DNA of 22,286 bases from Apostichopus parvimensis (taxonomy: Eukaryota > Echinodermata > Holothuroidea > Aspidochirotida > Stichopodidae). Positions 1 through 12,700 of the stretch are shown one piece after another. The position numbers and the translations under genes were made by a program. The stretch spans positions 2,975 to 25,260 of the forward strand of contig KN892213.1 in NCBI GenBank assembly GCA_000934455.1. The letters are read 5' to 3'. How positions within the stretch are numbered: position 1 is the stretch's first letter; every line of letters starts with the position of its first letter. The notes beneath the pieces were generated by a model, which worked only from the letters and a program-made list of their open reading frames with translations, was not told the DNA's origin and did not search any database.

Positions 1-624
1 ACACACACACACGCCAACCTGACTACATAGGTTCCTTTTGCTAAAGCAAGGAACCAATAAAAATCAATCAAATAATAAATAGTTTTGAGAATCTCTTGTT
101 TTTGGTTTGTGTATGTATTTGTGTGTTCTTCACATATTTCACCAATACATTTTTACTTATACTTTGTTGAAAAATAGCAACAGAGAGTTCAACCGTCTTT
201 GTATGATAGAAGGCAATTGTTTCCACTTTTTACCATTTTGTCGCAGCAAAAAGTCAACAATCATCACACTTGACCAAAAATCAGTCGGGAACTTACACTT
301 GACAAAACAAAATGTTTTTAATTATAACTTTTCAACAATTCTTATAAAAATTTAGTGAAATATAACCTCATTTTACATATCGATAAAGTGTCCTGTTTTG
401 TTTAGTCATGGTACTTGGCATTCTGATGGGACTTGTTCATTCTACCTTAAAAACTTTATCTTCATCTGTTATACTCTAGTCTTGAAAATAAAGTAGTTGC
501 AGTGGTTGTGTCACCACCGTACAGGGCTTTTTCGTGAATGTAGTAACAGATTGGTATTATAATGGGCTAGGTTCACGCTCTACAATCCATCTAATGTCAT
601 CTAATGTCACAGTTTCAGGCTTAC
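1..624 (-). other. Filamin intron, cut by the left window edge
   Basis: Begins at donor GTAAGC (624-619) and runs out of the window. AT-rich; starts on the plus strand with six AC units at 1-12. The continuation of Ig18 is not present. A short plus-strand open stretch at 107-355 has no recognisable domain and ordinary AT-rich composition. Confidence 0.85.
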
Positions 625-777
625 CGATGTTTCCATTTGGCAATCTCTTGAGAGTGCATGGTTCCTCCTTGCCCGATGGGGATTTGATGGATGCTCGCAG
701 AACGTTGAGATTGGGCTCATCGATCTTCAAAGGCACGTCGCTTGCTTGACCGACATTCATGGTGCTGCCAGGTTGAT
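625..777 (-). CDS. FLN: Filamin exon: first half of Ig18
   Basis: Two bases, 50 codons, one base. The acceptor is CTCATTCAG|AT at 778; AT completes an Asp codon with the upstream G, giving [13 protein letters not shown]. It continues [20 protein letters not shown] and [20 protein letters not shown], matching the vertebrate GSAADIPINISETDLSLL and SGREEPCLLKRLRNGHVG. Ig18 lacks the GPGL-type A strand and forms a domain pair with Ig19 in human filamin A. The donor is CATCG|GTAAGC at 624, phase 1. The rest of Ig18, expected to start like SFVPKETGEH, is not found between 1 and 624, so the next exon lies off the left edge. Confidence 0.96.
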
Positions 778-3700
778 CTGAATGAGAACAAATGGAAAAT
801 AGAAAAGTGACGGTCTGTTGTAAACAAAAAATTACAATAACATACAAACAAATAAAGAAATAGTACATGGAACAGAATACAAAACACTTCAACACCTCAA
901 ACTTTTCGTAAATGTTAACAAAAATCCCAGCTGCAATGAAGATATCAATTATAGGAGTTGAAGACATCCTTACTGGTATAGTAGTATCACTAGTAGTATG
1001 ATGTTATCATGACTGGGGGAATGATATCACTATAAGTATAATGATATCATCAATGGGGATAATATATGTCTCAATGGGTACAAGTCCACGAGACAGGGCG
1101 AAGACCTGGTCGACTGACGACATTAACGGCAGAGCCTCAGTAGGAAGTTCATAGATTTGACCTCGGTGTGTGGTCGAAAACACAAGTCCACGAGACTTGT
1201 GTTTTCACATGTAGATATCACCACTAAAATTAAGACAGAAGTATCGGCTTCATGACAGAGCTAAAACTGAGATAAAGTACGGTAAGTTAAATAAAAAGAA
1301 TAAAAAGAGAGTGCAAACACATACGAAACATACAAGTCATATCACAGAGTGACAAATTCGGAACAAAAAAGACAATCTTTTTTTAGAAACGTCCTAGAGA
1401 CATACCGATAATATTAGCCTTGAATGGACTTCCTCCGATGTCCTTGTCGGCAAACTTGACAGTGATTTCGTAGGTGCCTGGTTTGGTTGGGTAGTAGGTG
1501 ACCGTGCAGGTACCGTCCTTGTTGTCTACGCACTTGATCTCAGCCTTGGAAGGCCCTTCGATGGCAAGAGACAGTCCGCCAGCGCCGGCTTCTTTGGTGT
1601 TGATCGTAAACTCGCAGGGTTCTCCGTTAATGCCGTGGGTCAGGCCTGGGCCATAAGCTGTCACTTGGCCGCTCTTGAGCTCGTCCACGTGAAACTGGAA
1701 TGGACTTCCTGCAGTTGAGAATTGAGAGAGGAACGTTATCGTCGAGTTTTGACTCGTTTCGACTCGTTTCTTCGAAACGGTTCTTAAGCGATCATCACCC
1801 AGTCGGGATGATTGTTTCTATAATGTAGTGTCGTGTCCTGCTTCAGAGCACTCGTATTGTCAGTACCAGCAGTATGAATATCATGTTTCTATCAGATCAA
1901 GGTTAGAAACTGTTTGGTACTGTCAATACCAGTGCTTTGAGAGCATGACACTGGAGGACAGTTTAGAGAGGTATTTTAGCATCAGGAAATTGTCCCAACT
2001 GGCTGCAATCATAGATCTTATCATGAATATTCATGATATCATAACAGCCGACACAGAAGCTAGCTACCAACAACAACAGCATGGTAAAAACACATCTAGT
2101 ACATAACACCCATGCAATTATTTTGAACATGTTCACTACACCTGGTGGAGGCTAGTATAGTCTCAAAACAACTCTAAAAATAATTATGAATATGAATTTA
2201 ATATAATGGTCTTAAAATATGCAGCAGTAGAATACAATACCCAACACTGAGGGTAGTGAATAACCAAAGTATGCAAGATGACAGGGTAGCATACTAATTA
2301 TTTATTCGTAACATAGACCATAACTGAATATGCAAGTGCTCATCATTTATACCACAGAGGGCGCAACGTACCTGGGACGTCTTTGTCGTTGTATTTTATA
2401 GACAATTCATGAAGCCCGGTCTCGGTGGGTGCGTATTTGACTGTGATGGTACCGTCTTTGTTCTCGATAATATGAGGGGTATCAATACGTCCGGATGGAG
2501 TTTTCACCTCGCCTGGGGGGGGGGGGAGACAAAAGATTAATTAAAATTATCCCACAGTAATTTCTTCCTCCATCTTCACATCACCGCTAGTCGGGCTTTA
2601 ACTAATTATGTTTGCTTACATACATTTTGTGATTTTGTGGCAAATCTACATATACACAGGATTAAAAATTGCAATTCTGTGCGAGGTGACACGGATCTAT
2701 TACTTCTTCCGTCTTTATGGATAATACCATATAAGACCTACTTTAAACATGACACCACACAAACTGGTTCTATTTTTTTTTTTAACAACTGATACCAAGC
2801 AATGAATTATTAATGGCCAGCACATTATACCAAGAGTTTATTCACGTGTAATGTTATCACTAAACTCCATTCATAATGGGTGCAATAACATTTCTCCAGT
2901 TTCACCGAATGCCCCTAGTATGGCCCTTTTCCTGTTTTAACTCCAAGTATCAAATACCAAAAGAAAATACATTAACTTGCTTCAGTTATAGTTGCCTGCT
3001 CTGATATGCTACTTGTTTATTGCCAAGTTCAACCCAGACACATCTAATCATAAAAGTAACTTGCTCTCATTACTGAAACTCTTGGTTGCCATGGCCTTCA
3101 CCTTCTATTGCAAATATCTCAAGTTAATCCCTGGATTTTCAGGGGCTCACGCTGTGAAACGATTACCACGGATGGCAGAAACCGAAGCCCTCCGTGGAAA
3201 GTTCACGACAGTTCAACTGGAAATGACATTTGATCGTCGCTAATAATATGACCTTATTTTGAGAGTCCTATTAATGGGGTGTTCTGTAGCCTAACAATAA
3301 CAATAACAAAAAGGATATACATAGCTCAGTTCAGTTAATGGCATCGAATTCTGCCACACAGAAAAAAGACGACAAAAAAAAATAGACATAAGGGTGCACA
3401 TAATAAATAATACTCCCCCTACTCTTGGTATGATGGGAATGTGTCACAATTAATCTGGTGTTATTAGCACTTAGCAACCAACGATGAGATGCTATCTCTG
3501 ACACTTCTACCGTAACCAATATCACCTCGCGGTTCAAGTTTCATGAAGAATTGGAGCAGGCGATTAGGAGACATTTAGGTTGGATTAATTAAACCATAAA
3601 AAAGAAAAAGGTTTATTCTGTTTGCAAGACTGATAACATTCCGATATGACTCATGATCCATTTCCTTCAAGCTATCACATTCAAGACGGATGTTACTTTT

Positions 3701-6700
3701 CATATCTCGTTTTATTGCACACCAAGAATTCTCCGAGCTCATCAATGTAAACATTCGCTAATCAAATTGTATAAACGTCATCGAGACATTTCTCTGTTTA
3801 TCTTTCCATCCCTGCCCCTCTCTGCTGGCGGCCTCTCCGAATGTTTCCCATTGTTTTGATATCACATTACTCCTAACGATGTATCCTTAATGAGTTCCTG
3901 TGTATAAGACTATGTGCATCGTTGATGCCCTCACATCCAAAACAAAAGAAATATATCCATGGGAGTTGTCTAACATGAATAACAAAGTTTGAGAACTATC
4001 AGAAGATGATTCATGACAACCAAAAAAAAAAAAAAACCTTTTTATCTTCAACTTCAATCTTTTAGATATTTTCGCAGAGGAAAATGGAATTACACAGCTG
4101 GGCACCAACTCTGCTAAATGTCAAAGCTGCTGATAGACGGAATGTAGATGCTTTTAACATACTGTCTCCTGCCCAGCACAATCATACAAAATATCATAGT
4201 GTTGAGACATTGAAGACATTGAAAAAAAAATGAGGACTACATTATCTTTCAAAACAAGCAATACCACTTAGCTAGTTGCAGCATTAATACCAATATAGAT
4301 ACTGTATACCTAAGGTTCGAAGCCAACTTTGCAAGATGGTTAAACCCAAGGGAAAAAATTGTTGCTTGCAACTGTTAGGGATAAATTCTAACATTAACAT
4401 ATTAAAATATAGGATCCCCAGTTACATGCATTAGGGAGGGGGAGGGTGGTGGTATGTGGCATAGTGAAATTGAACAAGAAACACAGCCGTTGGTTCAACA
4501 AACTCTAACTGAATTAGATGAACCATTTTAATTTACTTTCGTGATTCTCGACTCACCAGTGATTTGACCAGTGCCAGCTCCAAGGACTGGGATACAGAGG
4601 TCAAGAGGTCGGCACTCTTGATCTTCGGCAGTGGGAGCTGAAGCAAAGAGGTTTGGCGAAGATTCCTGTGGGATGATCTGCTCGGCGTCGATCAGGTCCT
4701 CTGGTGGTCCTGGACGGGCCTGAGAATTGGAAAGATGGAGAGGTAAGTATTTTTCATTTGTCCTGAACAATTTGGGAAAATTAAAGCAATAGTCTGGCTA
4801 GCAGATTTAAAATTTAATGATGGTTTTAAAAGTTGAATGATATTACGCTTGAAATAAACGAGAAACAGTTTCCGGTGATTATAAAATATTCTTGTTTTAG
4901 ATTTCTTGAGAACCATCCGGCGTCAACCTCTGCTTCGGTATTAAAAAGATTCAGCTGTACCGTCATCCCAAAGTGAAGACAAACTTTGTAACAACAACAA
5001 CGGCAAAAGAAAGTGAACAGAAACACTTAAGTGGTCAAAGATTGGTTTGTTCTTATCCAGCTGTTTGTTTTATCAAGTCATTGAGTATGCAATACCATCC
5101 GAAGTGTTAAAGAAAATTACACAAAAAAACAAAAAGATGTTGGTATTTGGCAAATGGATACCATGTTTTGTTATTTACTTGGCAATCAAAGGCAATTTGT
5201 ATTACCTTCGGCTTAAGAAAGACAGACACTTCACAGTTGTTTAGTATTAGAGATCACAGTCAATTTCCCAGTCACCGACAATGAGGAACATTGTTATTGT
5301 TTGCAGTGACTTGGTGAACTTTAGCACCACCAAAAACATCCAAATCTTGATCGTAAATGACACCAAAAAAACATGAATAAACGTAATTCCTTACAGAATA
5401 TTACAAAATAGCCAGTATTTTCAATATTTTACGATTTTTGCCGACAAAACAGAATTGGATTGAAGCATTTTTCCTTTGCATTTATTTGCTCCATTTTTCT
5501 TAAGAACAATTTTGAGTAAGATTCAAGTTAATCTGAGAAATTTGATCTGGATTGTGAGTGGGAACAGCTATGCACTTACGATTAATGTCTGCACAAGTTT
5601 CATTCACTGGTTATGAACTATTGGAGAAGTAAACTAACAATACTAGGGAATACTTTCAATACGGTTTAAGATACTGATTACTTTGTGATCATTTCATCTA
5701 AATATAGCAGATTTTACATAACTTCTAAAGCTATATTGATCTGGTCAGGTGTCTTTGCCACTCTTGAGGGACAATTTACCTCTATATATCACATACTTTC
5801 TATATAGCTGTTGCTGCTACTGCAATGGTCATTATAATATAAATGTGCCACTGTATGCATCAGCATACTATCTGGCCATCAAATCTATGAACACTATTGT
5901 TGATAAGGGTCCATTGGAATAGCCCAGGAATCCATGAATCATTATTCATATACAAAGTGTGAGCAACTGGCCATGGATAAAAATTACACAACTTAACTGA
6001 ATGTGTGTATCAATGGAATACTACCAAGCCGTCAATAATTTAATTTATTCATCTTCCTTGGATGTCTCTATTGGTCGGATAAATTCAAACCTTACTTCCA
6101 GCTATTTTCTTTTCATATGATCAAAGAAAATTGCAAAAAAACTTCTGATTGATCTATCAATTTTTTCTTTCATTTTATTCAAGGATAGAAATGAAAAAAA
6201 CTGCTTTGTAAATAATTTGGTTAAATTCTTTTCAGTGCTGCTTGACACAACTTTAAAATGCATGAGTTAAACAGATAAACTTGAGCCTCAAGTATGCACA
6301 GGCAGACAGGACTCCCACTGGGCTATTCACGACTGTGATAGCAAAGATATGCAATGAAATATTTAAGAAATGTTGCAGTGGAATGACAGATGTGTCCTTT
6401 GGTTGACTTTGATACTGTTAAAGACTATATAGCAACTTACACTTCTTCAACTGCTCTTCAAGTGTACCATGTCAGTATTGTTTTTCTATACAGCAAATTT
6501 ATGGAAGGGATTTTGTTTATTACTACAGCTAGCAATAACGGAAGGTTTTTTTTGCTGTTTTTTGCTGTTGTAAACAAACAACAGAAGGAGTATACCTGTA
6601 CAATTGTTATTGTTTTTGAGATCTAAACTAGAAAAGCTGTTTACTAATTATGTAATTGGATGCTTTAAATGTGGAAGCAGAAGACTTGTCTGTAACATTG

Positions 6701-9700
6701 TAACAAGTTTTCAAAACTAAAATACAATCTTTCCACAGGGAGGAAAAGAATAGATTGTCAGCTATCCTGAATGCAATGGACTTAAATATTGTTGGCAACG
6801 TCCTGTAAGAAACAGCTGATGAGCAAAGCATGTGGATGGATGGAGGGGGGTGGGAAGGGGAGGGGATAGGATGGGAGGGAAAGGGGAGGGGATAGGATGG
6901 GAGGGGGAGGGGAAGGCCTAGGATGGAGAAGATGCAAAGAAAAGTTACTATGAATGTAGATGATAAGACAGTAACATTCCCCAATAACGTTTGTGGATTT
7001 CCATTACGATATTACTTGAGCATTCTAGCGAGGAGAAAACCGATTGAACGAGAGGCAGGCAAAGACTTTAATGCAGGCAGGCTATGGGCTGCTAACAATC
7101 CAAATCTAGTTAATAGCATAAGAAAATACAATAAAGTTGTAAAGTTTCTGTGACACGTTGAGGCCAAGTTAATACGCATTATCTGTCAACAACTGGAATG
7201 TAAGTTCAAAACAATCTTCGACGAGGAATGATGAAGAATTTTCAAAGAGGAAATGGAAAGAGATTAGCGGGACAAGAAAAAGGATAAAGATGGTGAATTA
7301 AATAATGAATGGGATATTAGTACAGAGGATTTAGCTATTAATCTCCTCGGCTGACGAAAGTAGAGAACCCTTGACACGACAGAGCCCTACGAGCGAGAGG
7401 ATGAGGAGTCGTAACTCTGAGGGAGGATGGAGGACGGAAGATGGAATTCCTGTTGTGTCACGCTCCTTGAATTCCAATCTGGTTGGATGGTGATTGTTGA
7501 GAGGCTCTGAGAGTGAGAGTCTGACGGGCTGTTGTTGACATTTTAATTATGTCGTCTGACTACGATACGTGACAGTTATGGTGACACAGAGTAAAGCACA
7601 CTAGAATTTGCCATTAATTCTCAAATAGAAATCAGACATAACTCTATGTCAAGGGGATATATTAAAGAGCTATGTGCACTCTCCTTCTCTTAACAACTTC
7701 TCTCTAAAAGGATAGCAGATCCATGACCTCCAGTTCAACTCTGGTTCTTTGTTTTTTTCTTTGTTTAATATTGATAACACTTTATATGAATATTGGTGAT
7801 TTATAAAGCGTGCATATCCACCCGGAACAAAACAGAGAGAGGACATACTGGCATAAACTTGTAACGGGAGGAAGGACTTGGAATCCTGAATACTCCTACC
7901 ACCACTTTACTGCATTCACGCAACCACGGGGAACATATTTAATGGCATAAAAGACTCTAAGCTTATCAACGACATGCAAAAAACCCTAAACTTGAGCACA
8001 AAGAAGAAGATGAAAGAGTAGCTTCATTATGCAACAAAGACAAAGATGCTGAAATGTGCAGTACAAATAAGACTTCTTAAAACTTGCAGATTATAACTTT
8101 CAAGGAATAATCCATGTGATAATTCATGTTTGTAGAGCGCCCTCTATGTGTTCTTGAACTACCGTAACTTGTTATAACTTGACATAATAAAACACTCTAC
8201 ATCACAGTATAGATAAATTCAGTCTCAAAATTGATGGTTTTATATGTATTTGTCAAATAAAACCATGTTTGGAAAAGGTTTCATAATAAAATGTGGGTAT
8301 AGACTCCATGCAAAAAGGATATATGTACATGTAATGAAATATGGTCTTTTGAGTTAAACAAAGAAATTATTCAAAAAGCAGTGAATAAGGTATAAATTGT
8401 TAACTTAGAAACGATTTCCATATTTACTGCACCCAAGAATCTTTTCTCAACACAATTCCAGTTCAAAGCTAATACGATGATACCAGTATCAATTTCCTGG
8501 AAAACCAAAACCAAACAATAACAACAACAACTCTAAACTATTGATATAATTAATTTTAACTTATTATGAAAGAAAACAAAATATAAAACATTACCTTCTT
8601 TGATAAGAGCTGATTCAAAGTCCAACAAAACTACTAAAGTGTATATATGACAAGGAAAAACAATCCACAGGTTTTGAGAAAATATCCCGCAAGAAAGACG
8701 AAGAGAGACCCGAGTATATACTCCGCGAGGCTTTTACCCGTCAATGGGTACACAGGCAGGTGAGTAAAAAAATTCTACTTCATTTGCTGGCTAAAACCAA
8801 ATGCAGTGAAACAGCTACATTGGATTATACCTCGTCTAACGGAGACCAAACAGATTAAACCGAGGGAGTGTTTATTCCAGTCATATCGGCTTAGCCCCAC
8901 CCCTACAAAACAAGACACCCTGGATGTGTGGGAGTAAGCTATTGGCTACCATGGGACACACACAACCATATTTGTCCAATCTAATGAGACGTTTGAAAAT
9001 ACAACCACAGCTGGTCCGGGTATAGAGGAACTAAGAAATATGAGCCTAGCTTGCCGGATTCCTTGAATACCATGTGAAAAAATAGCATCAGCGACGACTA
9101 GATCGACTTTAGAAGAGAGCCGCTCGGCAGCTCGGCATCGTGGGGGCTTGGCCAGATGTGGATCGGCAAACGAATCCCGCAAAGACAACATGAAGGTTAG
9201 GCTAATGAGTTGAACGCAGATTTTGACACACCGGTGATCGGCATACCAACGATAGGTTAAAGATTTGGTTACACATAAACTGTTTAGTCTTTCAACCTCG
9301 CAGTTGAAAAGTGTTGGATGGGGCTTATGTTACTAACACCGATCAAGAATAAAGAGGCACTTAAAACACTTTGAATCTGTAGATGGCATAACCACAATCA
9401 TCTGAGACTTACAAAATGGCAAAGGAATTTATAAATATTAATGTAAACTGAGAATTTAGAGGGGCAAATTGCAATCAATGTTTTATGTAGTGGATTTTAT
9501 GAAATGGATCATTTGTTGAACTGTATTTGTGGAAGGAAAGAGGGGATATGTTTTTGGAGGTGTTAGGGTTCAAGGAAGGGGTTTGTTCTCATGTCCATTG
9601 TTTATAAACGGATGTAACCCGATAGAAACCAACAAATAAACCAGATAATATAAGTGCAGACAATATTCCAAGAAAAACATCAGTCGGACAGACGACCGAC

Positions 9701-12700
9701 TCCAGCATCTTCTGAACCTTGAAGGGACAGACAACACCAGTATTTCATCTGCATCTATTTCTGTCTTATCGCTGGCTATTTTTACAGTCATCTCAATCAA
9801 GTGTCACCGCGGCCATTATTATCTAGAACCTGCATTGCGCAGTGGTCACCCTTTTAAAACGCTTATCTATCCTTCAGCCTGTCCCCGACTGAAAGCGACA
9901 ACGTGCTCTATCGGTGACGAGGTCGTCTAAACAATACAGGCCCACTCATTTAATCTAATTACACTCACGGTTATGACAATATTAAAATACCGAAGATATT
10001 TGCCTGACAAATGTATATGACAGAAGATCATATACTTCGATAAACAGTCGACTGAATAAAAACCAATTTGTTACAAGCATGGTAATATACATGCCAAATA
10101 AAAGCCACTTTTGGGTCTTTGAAGTTTGAAAAGGGGTGAAAAAAAACCGCCAAGGGAAAAATGAAAATTGGAACACGTATATAGACAAAGCAGGTCAGGC
10201 AGTAATTTGAAAGAAATATATATCGGGTCAGGGCAGGAGATAAATGGTTATCCCGTCATACGAGTGCGTGGACTATCGAGGTGGGTTTAACTATTTTACG
10301 GGTTTATGGGGCCTCCCGCTAGCACGAACAAAAAAAATTGCACAATGAAAATGGGATGGAATTGAGTGAGGGAAGTAGCAGTAGAGTCGTAACTAACGAA
10401 AGTTGTTCCATGTCACTGAACTGATGATGACGATGGATGACAACAATATAAAAGGGAATATGGATCTGAGAAGGTAGCCAAAAATAATCTTTATTAGTAC
10501 TATTTAAACTGAGCAAACATGCCACACACTGAAACAAAATAGTTTAAACCTCGTAGAAAAACAGACTCCGTTTTATGTAGTTTTCACTATTGATTACCAT
10601 GGAAACTGTTTTCAAGGATTTAGCTCTACTGAAATGATTCTGTCTTAGCCCCCTCTATATACTCAAGGGATGCCATCGGCGAGGCAGAACTCCAGAAAAT
10701 TATCTCAAACAATTTGTACGGATCATCTATCTCACCCGCTCACAGGGAGGGACCTTTCTGTTTCTTTACTACCAATGATGCTAATCACCCCGAAAGAATA
10801 GTAAGAGAAAATCTTGAAACAAATTGAAACTGAAAACTATAACAAAAGGAACCAATCACATAACTGAAGATCCATCTTTCAAATAAACAAAGAGCAGAAC
10901 AAAACATTCTCTGGCAAACCTTGGCCAGCAGATTCGCTTTTAACTGATTAATTATTTTCATTAATTATGGCTAAATATAATTGCATCTATGATCAGCAAG
11001 CACTTGCAAAATAAAACAAAACTTTTGAAAGCCTCCCCTCCTTAAAGAATCGCAGGATTTGGCTATAATAATGGTGCCCCTTTCACAGCATCCTTCAGAC
11101 CCGCCGCCTTCACTGTTAAATTTATTACTTCCCCCCTCCTCCCCCCCTCCACCATCTGTTGCCAAACTTCCCAAATCCTGAGATTTATTACAACATAAAT
11201 TACAGATGATTATACCCCAGACAGGTTTGTCATAATGCTTACACTGAAGCCTAGCTAAGTAAATATTACCATGACATCATACAAAATGGTCCACCCCCCC
11301 TAAATATTGTCCTCAGGTAGGGCCTCATTGATAATTAGCTACACCATATACCTGATTTGTTATCCCTTAGGTCACATACAAAAATGGGGCCACATTCATC
11401 GCATGGCTTGTCAAAAGTCAAAATGGATTCATTAATATACCATGTGGTATTTAAAGAGGAACGGGAAATTGTGGTAAACGTGGAACTTGGAAGGGTTTCT
11501 TTTTTTTTAAATGAAAAAAAAAAAAAAAAATTCATAGTAGTTTTAGCTAATCAGAATTATTCATGTTATGTCCTTGAAATGGATTAACATGAGAGATCTT
11601 ATTCCGTTTGTTTTAAAGGTGCTGGTTATGGCCTTTGACTAGTGTGAGGAATTCACACATCTGGATAGCTCCAGTTAGGGTGGCAATGACTCAGGCAATC
11701 ATAATGCACTAACATATGTTTTCCTAATAGCTGTGGGTGTGTGTATGCAGCGAATACAAACTACCCAACTGTGGTATGGAGTGAGTGTCACATATGCATC
11801 GTTATCTAGTCATTCAGCTTGCTTTTGACAAAGGTTAAAAATTACGGCCATCTGGCTATTTAGTTTATGAGATTAACTTCATCGCATTTCTAGAGTTCAA
11901 TTACCAATGCCATGTTGTCTGTTTTGCTAGGAAACACAAAAGCAGTTCATTTCAGAGTAAATGTCTCTTTTTGCACCCAGGGACTTCCTTTTTCTTCAAA
12001 CTCAACAATCCATCAATTCTTTTGGTAGTAAAATCAATATGAAATTATTTTTAGTTGGCATTCATATTTTGATTATATGTCCGATTAAAAATGATGGCCT
12101 CTCTACCATCAACCCCCTATCCCTCACACCTAAAGGATTTGTTCTTAAAGTTTAGCTAACTCTCAACCCGTATTCAATTCTACTATTTACAATGCCGTGC
12201 CATCCGTTATCCTGCAATCAAATGGGATCCACTGATTGATTTAATTAGTCGCATAATAACACTGACTGTATGAATAAACATGGCCGCTCTACTACAGTTT
12301 TAATTTCCAAGACGTGACAACAGCAAACCCCACAAAATGCTGCAATAATATCCTACTACTAAATGGACCCCGATGAAGGCTAGCAGTAAACTGTAAGCAC
12401 TGAATTCAAGATGATCAAGGCAAGAGAGAGTATATATGTCTGTATATCCTGATGCATCACGGCAGAACTTTTGCTGAACCGACTGTGAAAATGAGCCGCG
12501 GCGAACAAAAAAAAGAGAAGCCTAGAAGGTACGGCAAGACAAATGACACTCAGGAATCTTCCTCTCATACCGATGTGTAATGCACAAATTGATTATGGGG
12601 ATCATGTTACCGTGGTGATGACTAAAGTGATGCATTCTGGTATGCTGTAAGGCTTCAAGGTGAACGAGTGTCAGGGAGAGATTTCATATTGAGAAACTGG

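Larger units (their letters stand above)
778..1405 (-). other. Filamin intron (628 bp) between Ig17 and Ig18
   Basis: Donor GTATGT at 1405-1400, acceptor CATTCAG ending at 778, phase 1. It carries a 40-bp imperfect tandem repeat (981-1059), a 15-bp direct repeat (1080-1094 and 1182-1196) and a 13-bp-stem hairpin (1176-1206). No coding content is seen in this intron. Confidence 0.92.
1709..2371 (-). other. Filamin intron (663 bp) within Ig16
   Basis: Donor GTACGT at 2371-2366, acceptor CTGCAG ending at 1709, phase 1, with a good sense pyrimidine stretch (CTCTCTCAATTCTCAACTGCAG lies at 1730-1709). It contains a perfect 20-bp palindrome at 2019-2038 and a 10-bp tandem duplication at 1751-1770 that runs into a 6-bp-stem hairpin. 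No gene is seen. Confidence 0.92.

Noticed and set aside
534..749. Plus-strand open frame opposite the Ig18 exon
   Set aside because: Antisense shadow of the exon at 625-777; no independent signal.
4269..4324. Pol III-like A box (TAGCTAGTTG) and perfect B box GGTTCGAAGCC
   Set aside because: No acceptor stem pairs and the T stem has only two good pairs, so it is not a tRNA. A decayed tRNA-derived SINE is possible but no copy or tail is visible.
6923..7153. 76-codon plus-strand frame after the G-rich block
   Set aside because: No recognisable family, no splice context, and a length compatible with chance.
9570..9800. Minus-strand frame starting [16 protein letters not shown] as an alternative first exon
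   Set aside because: The nearest donor-like GT (CAAG|GTTCAG) is weak and gives phase 2, which does not fit the phase-0 hinge exon.
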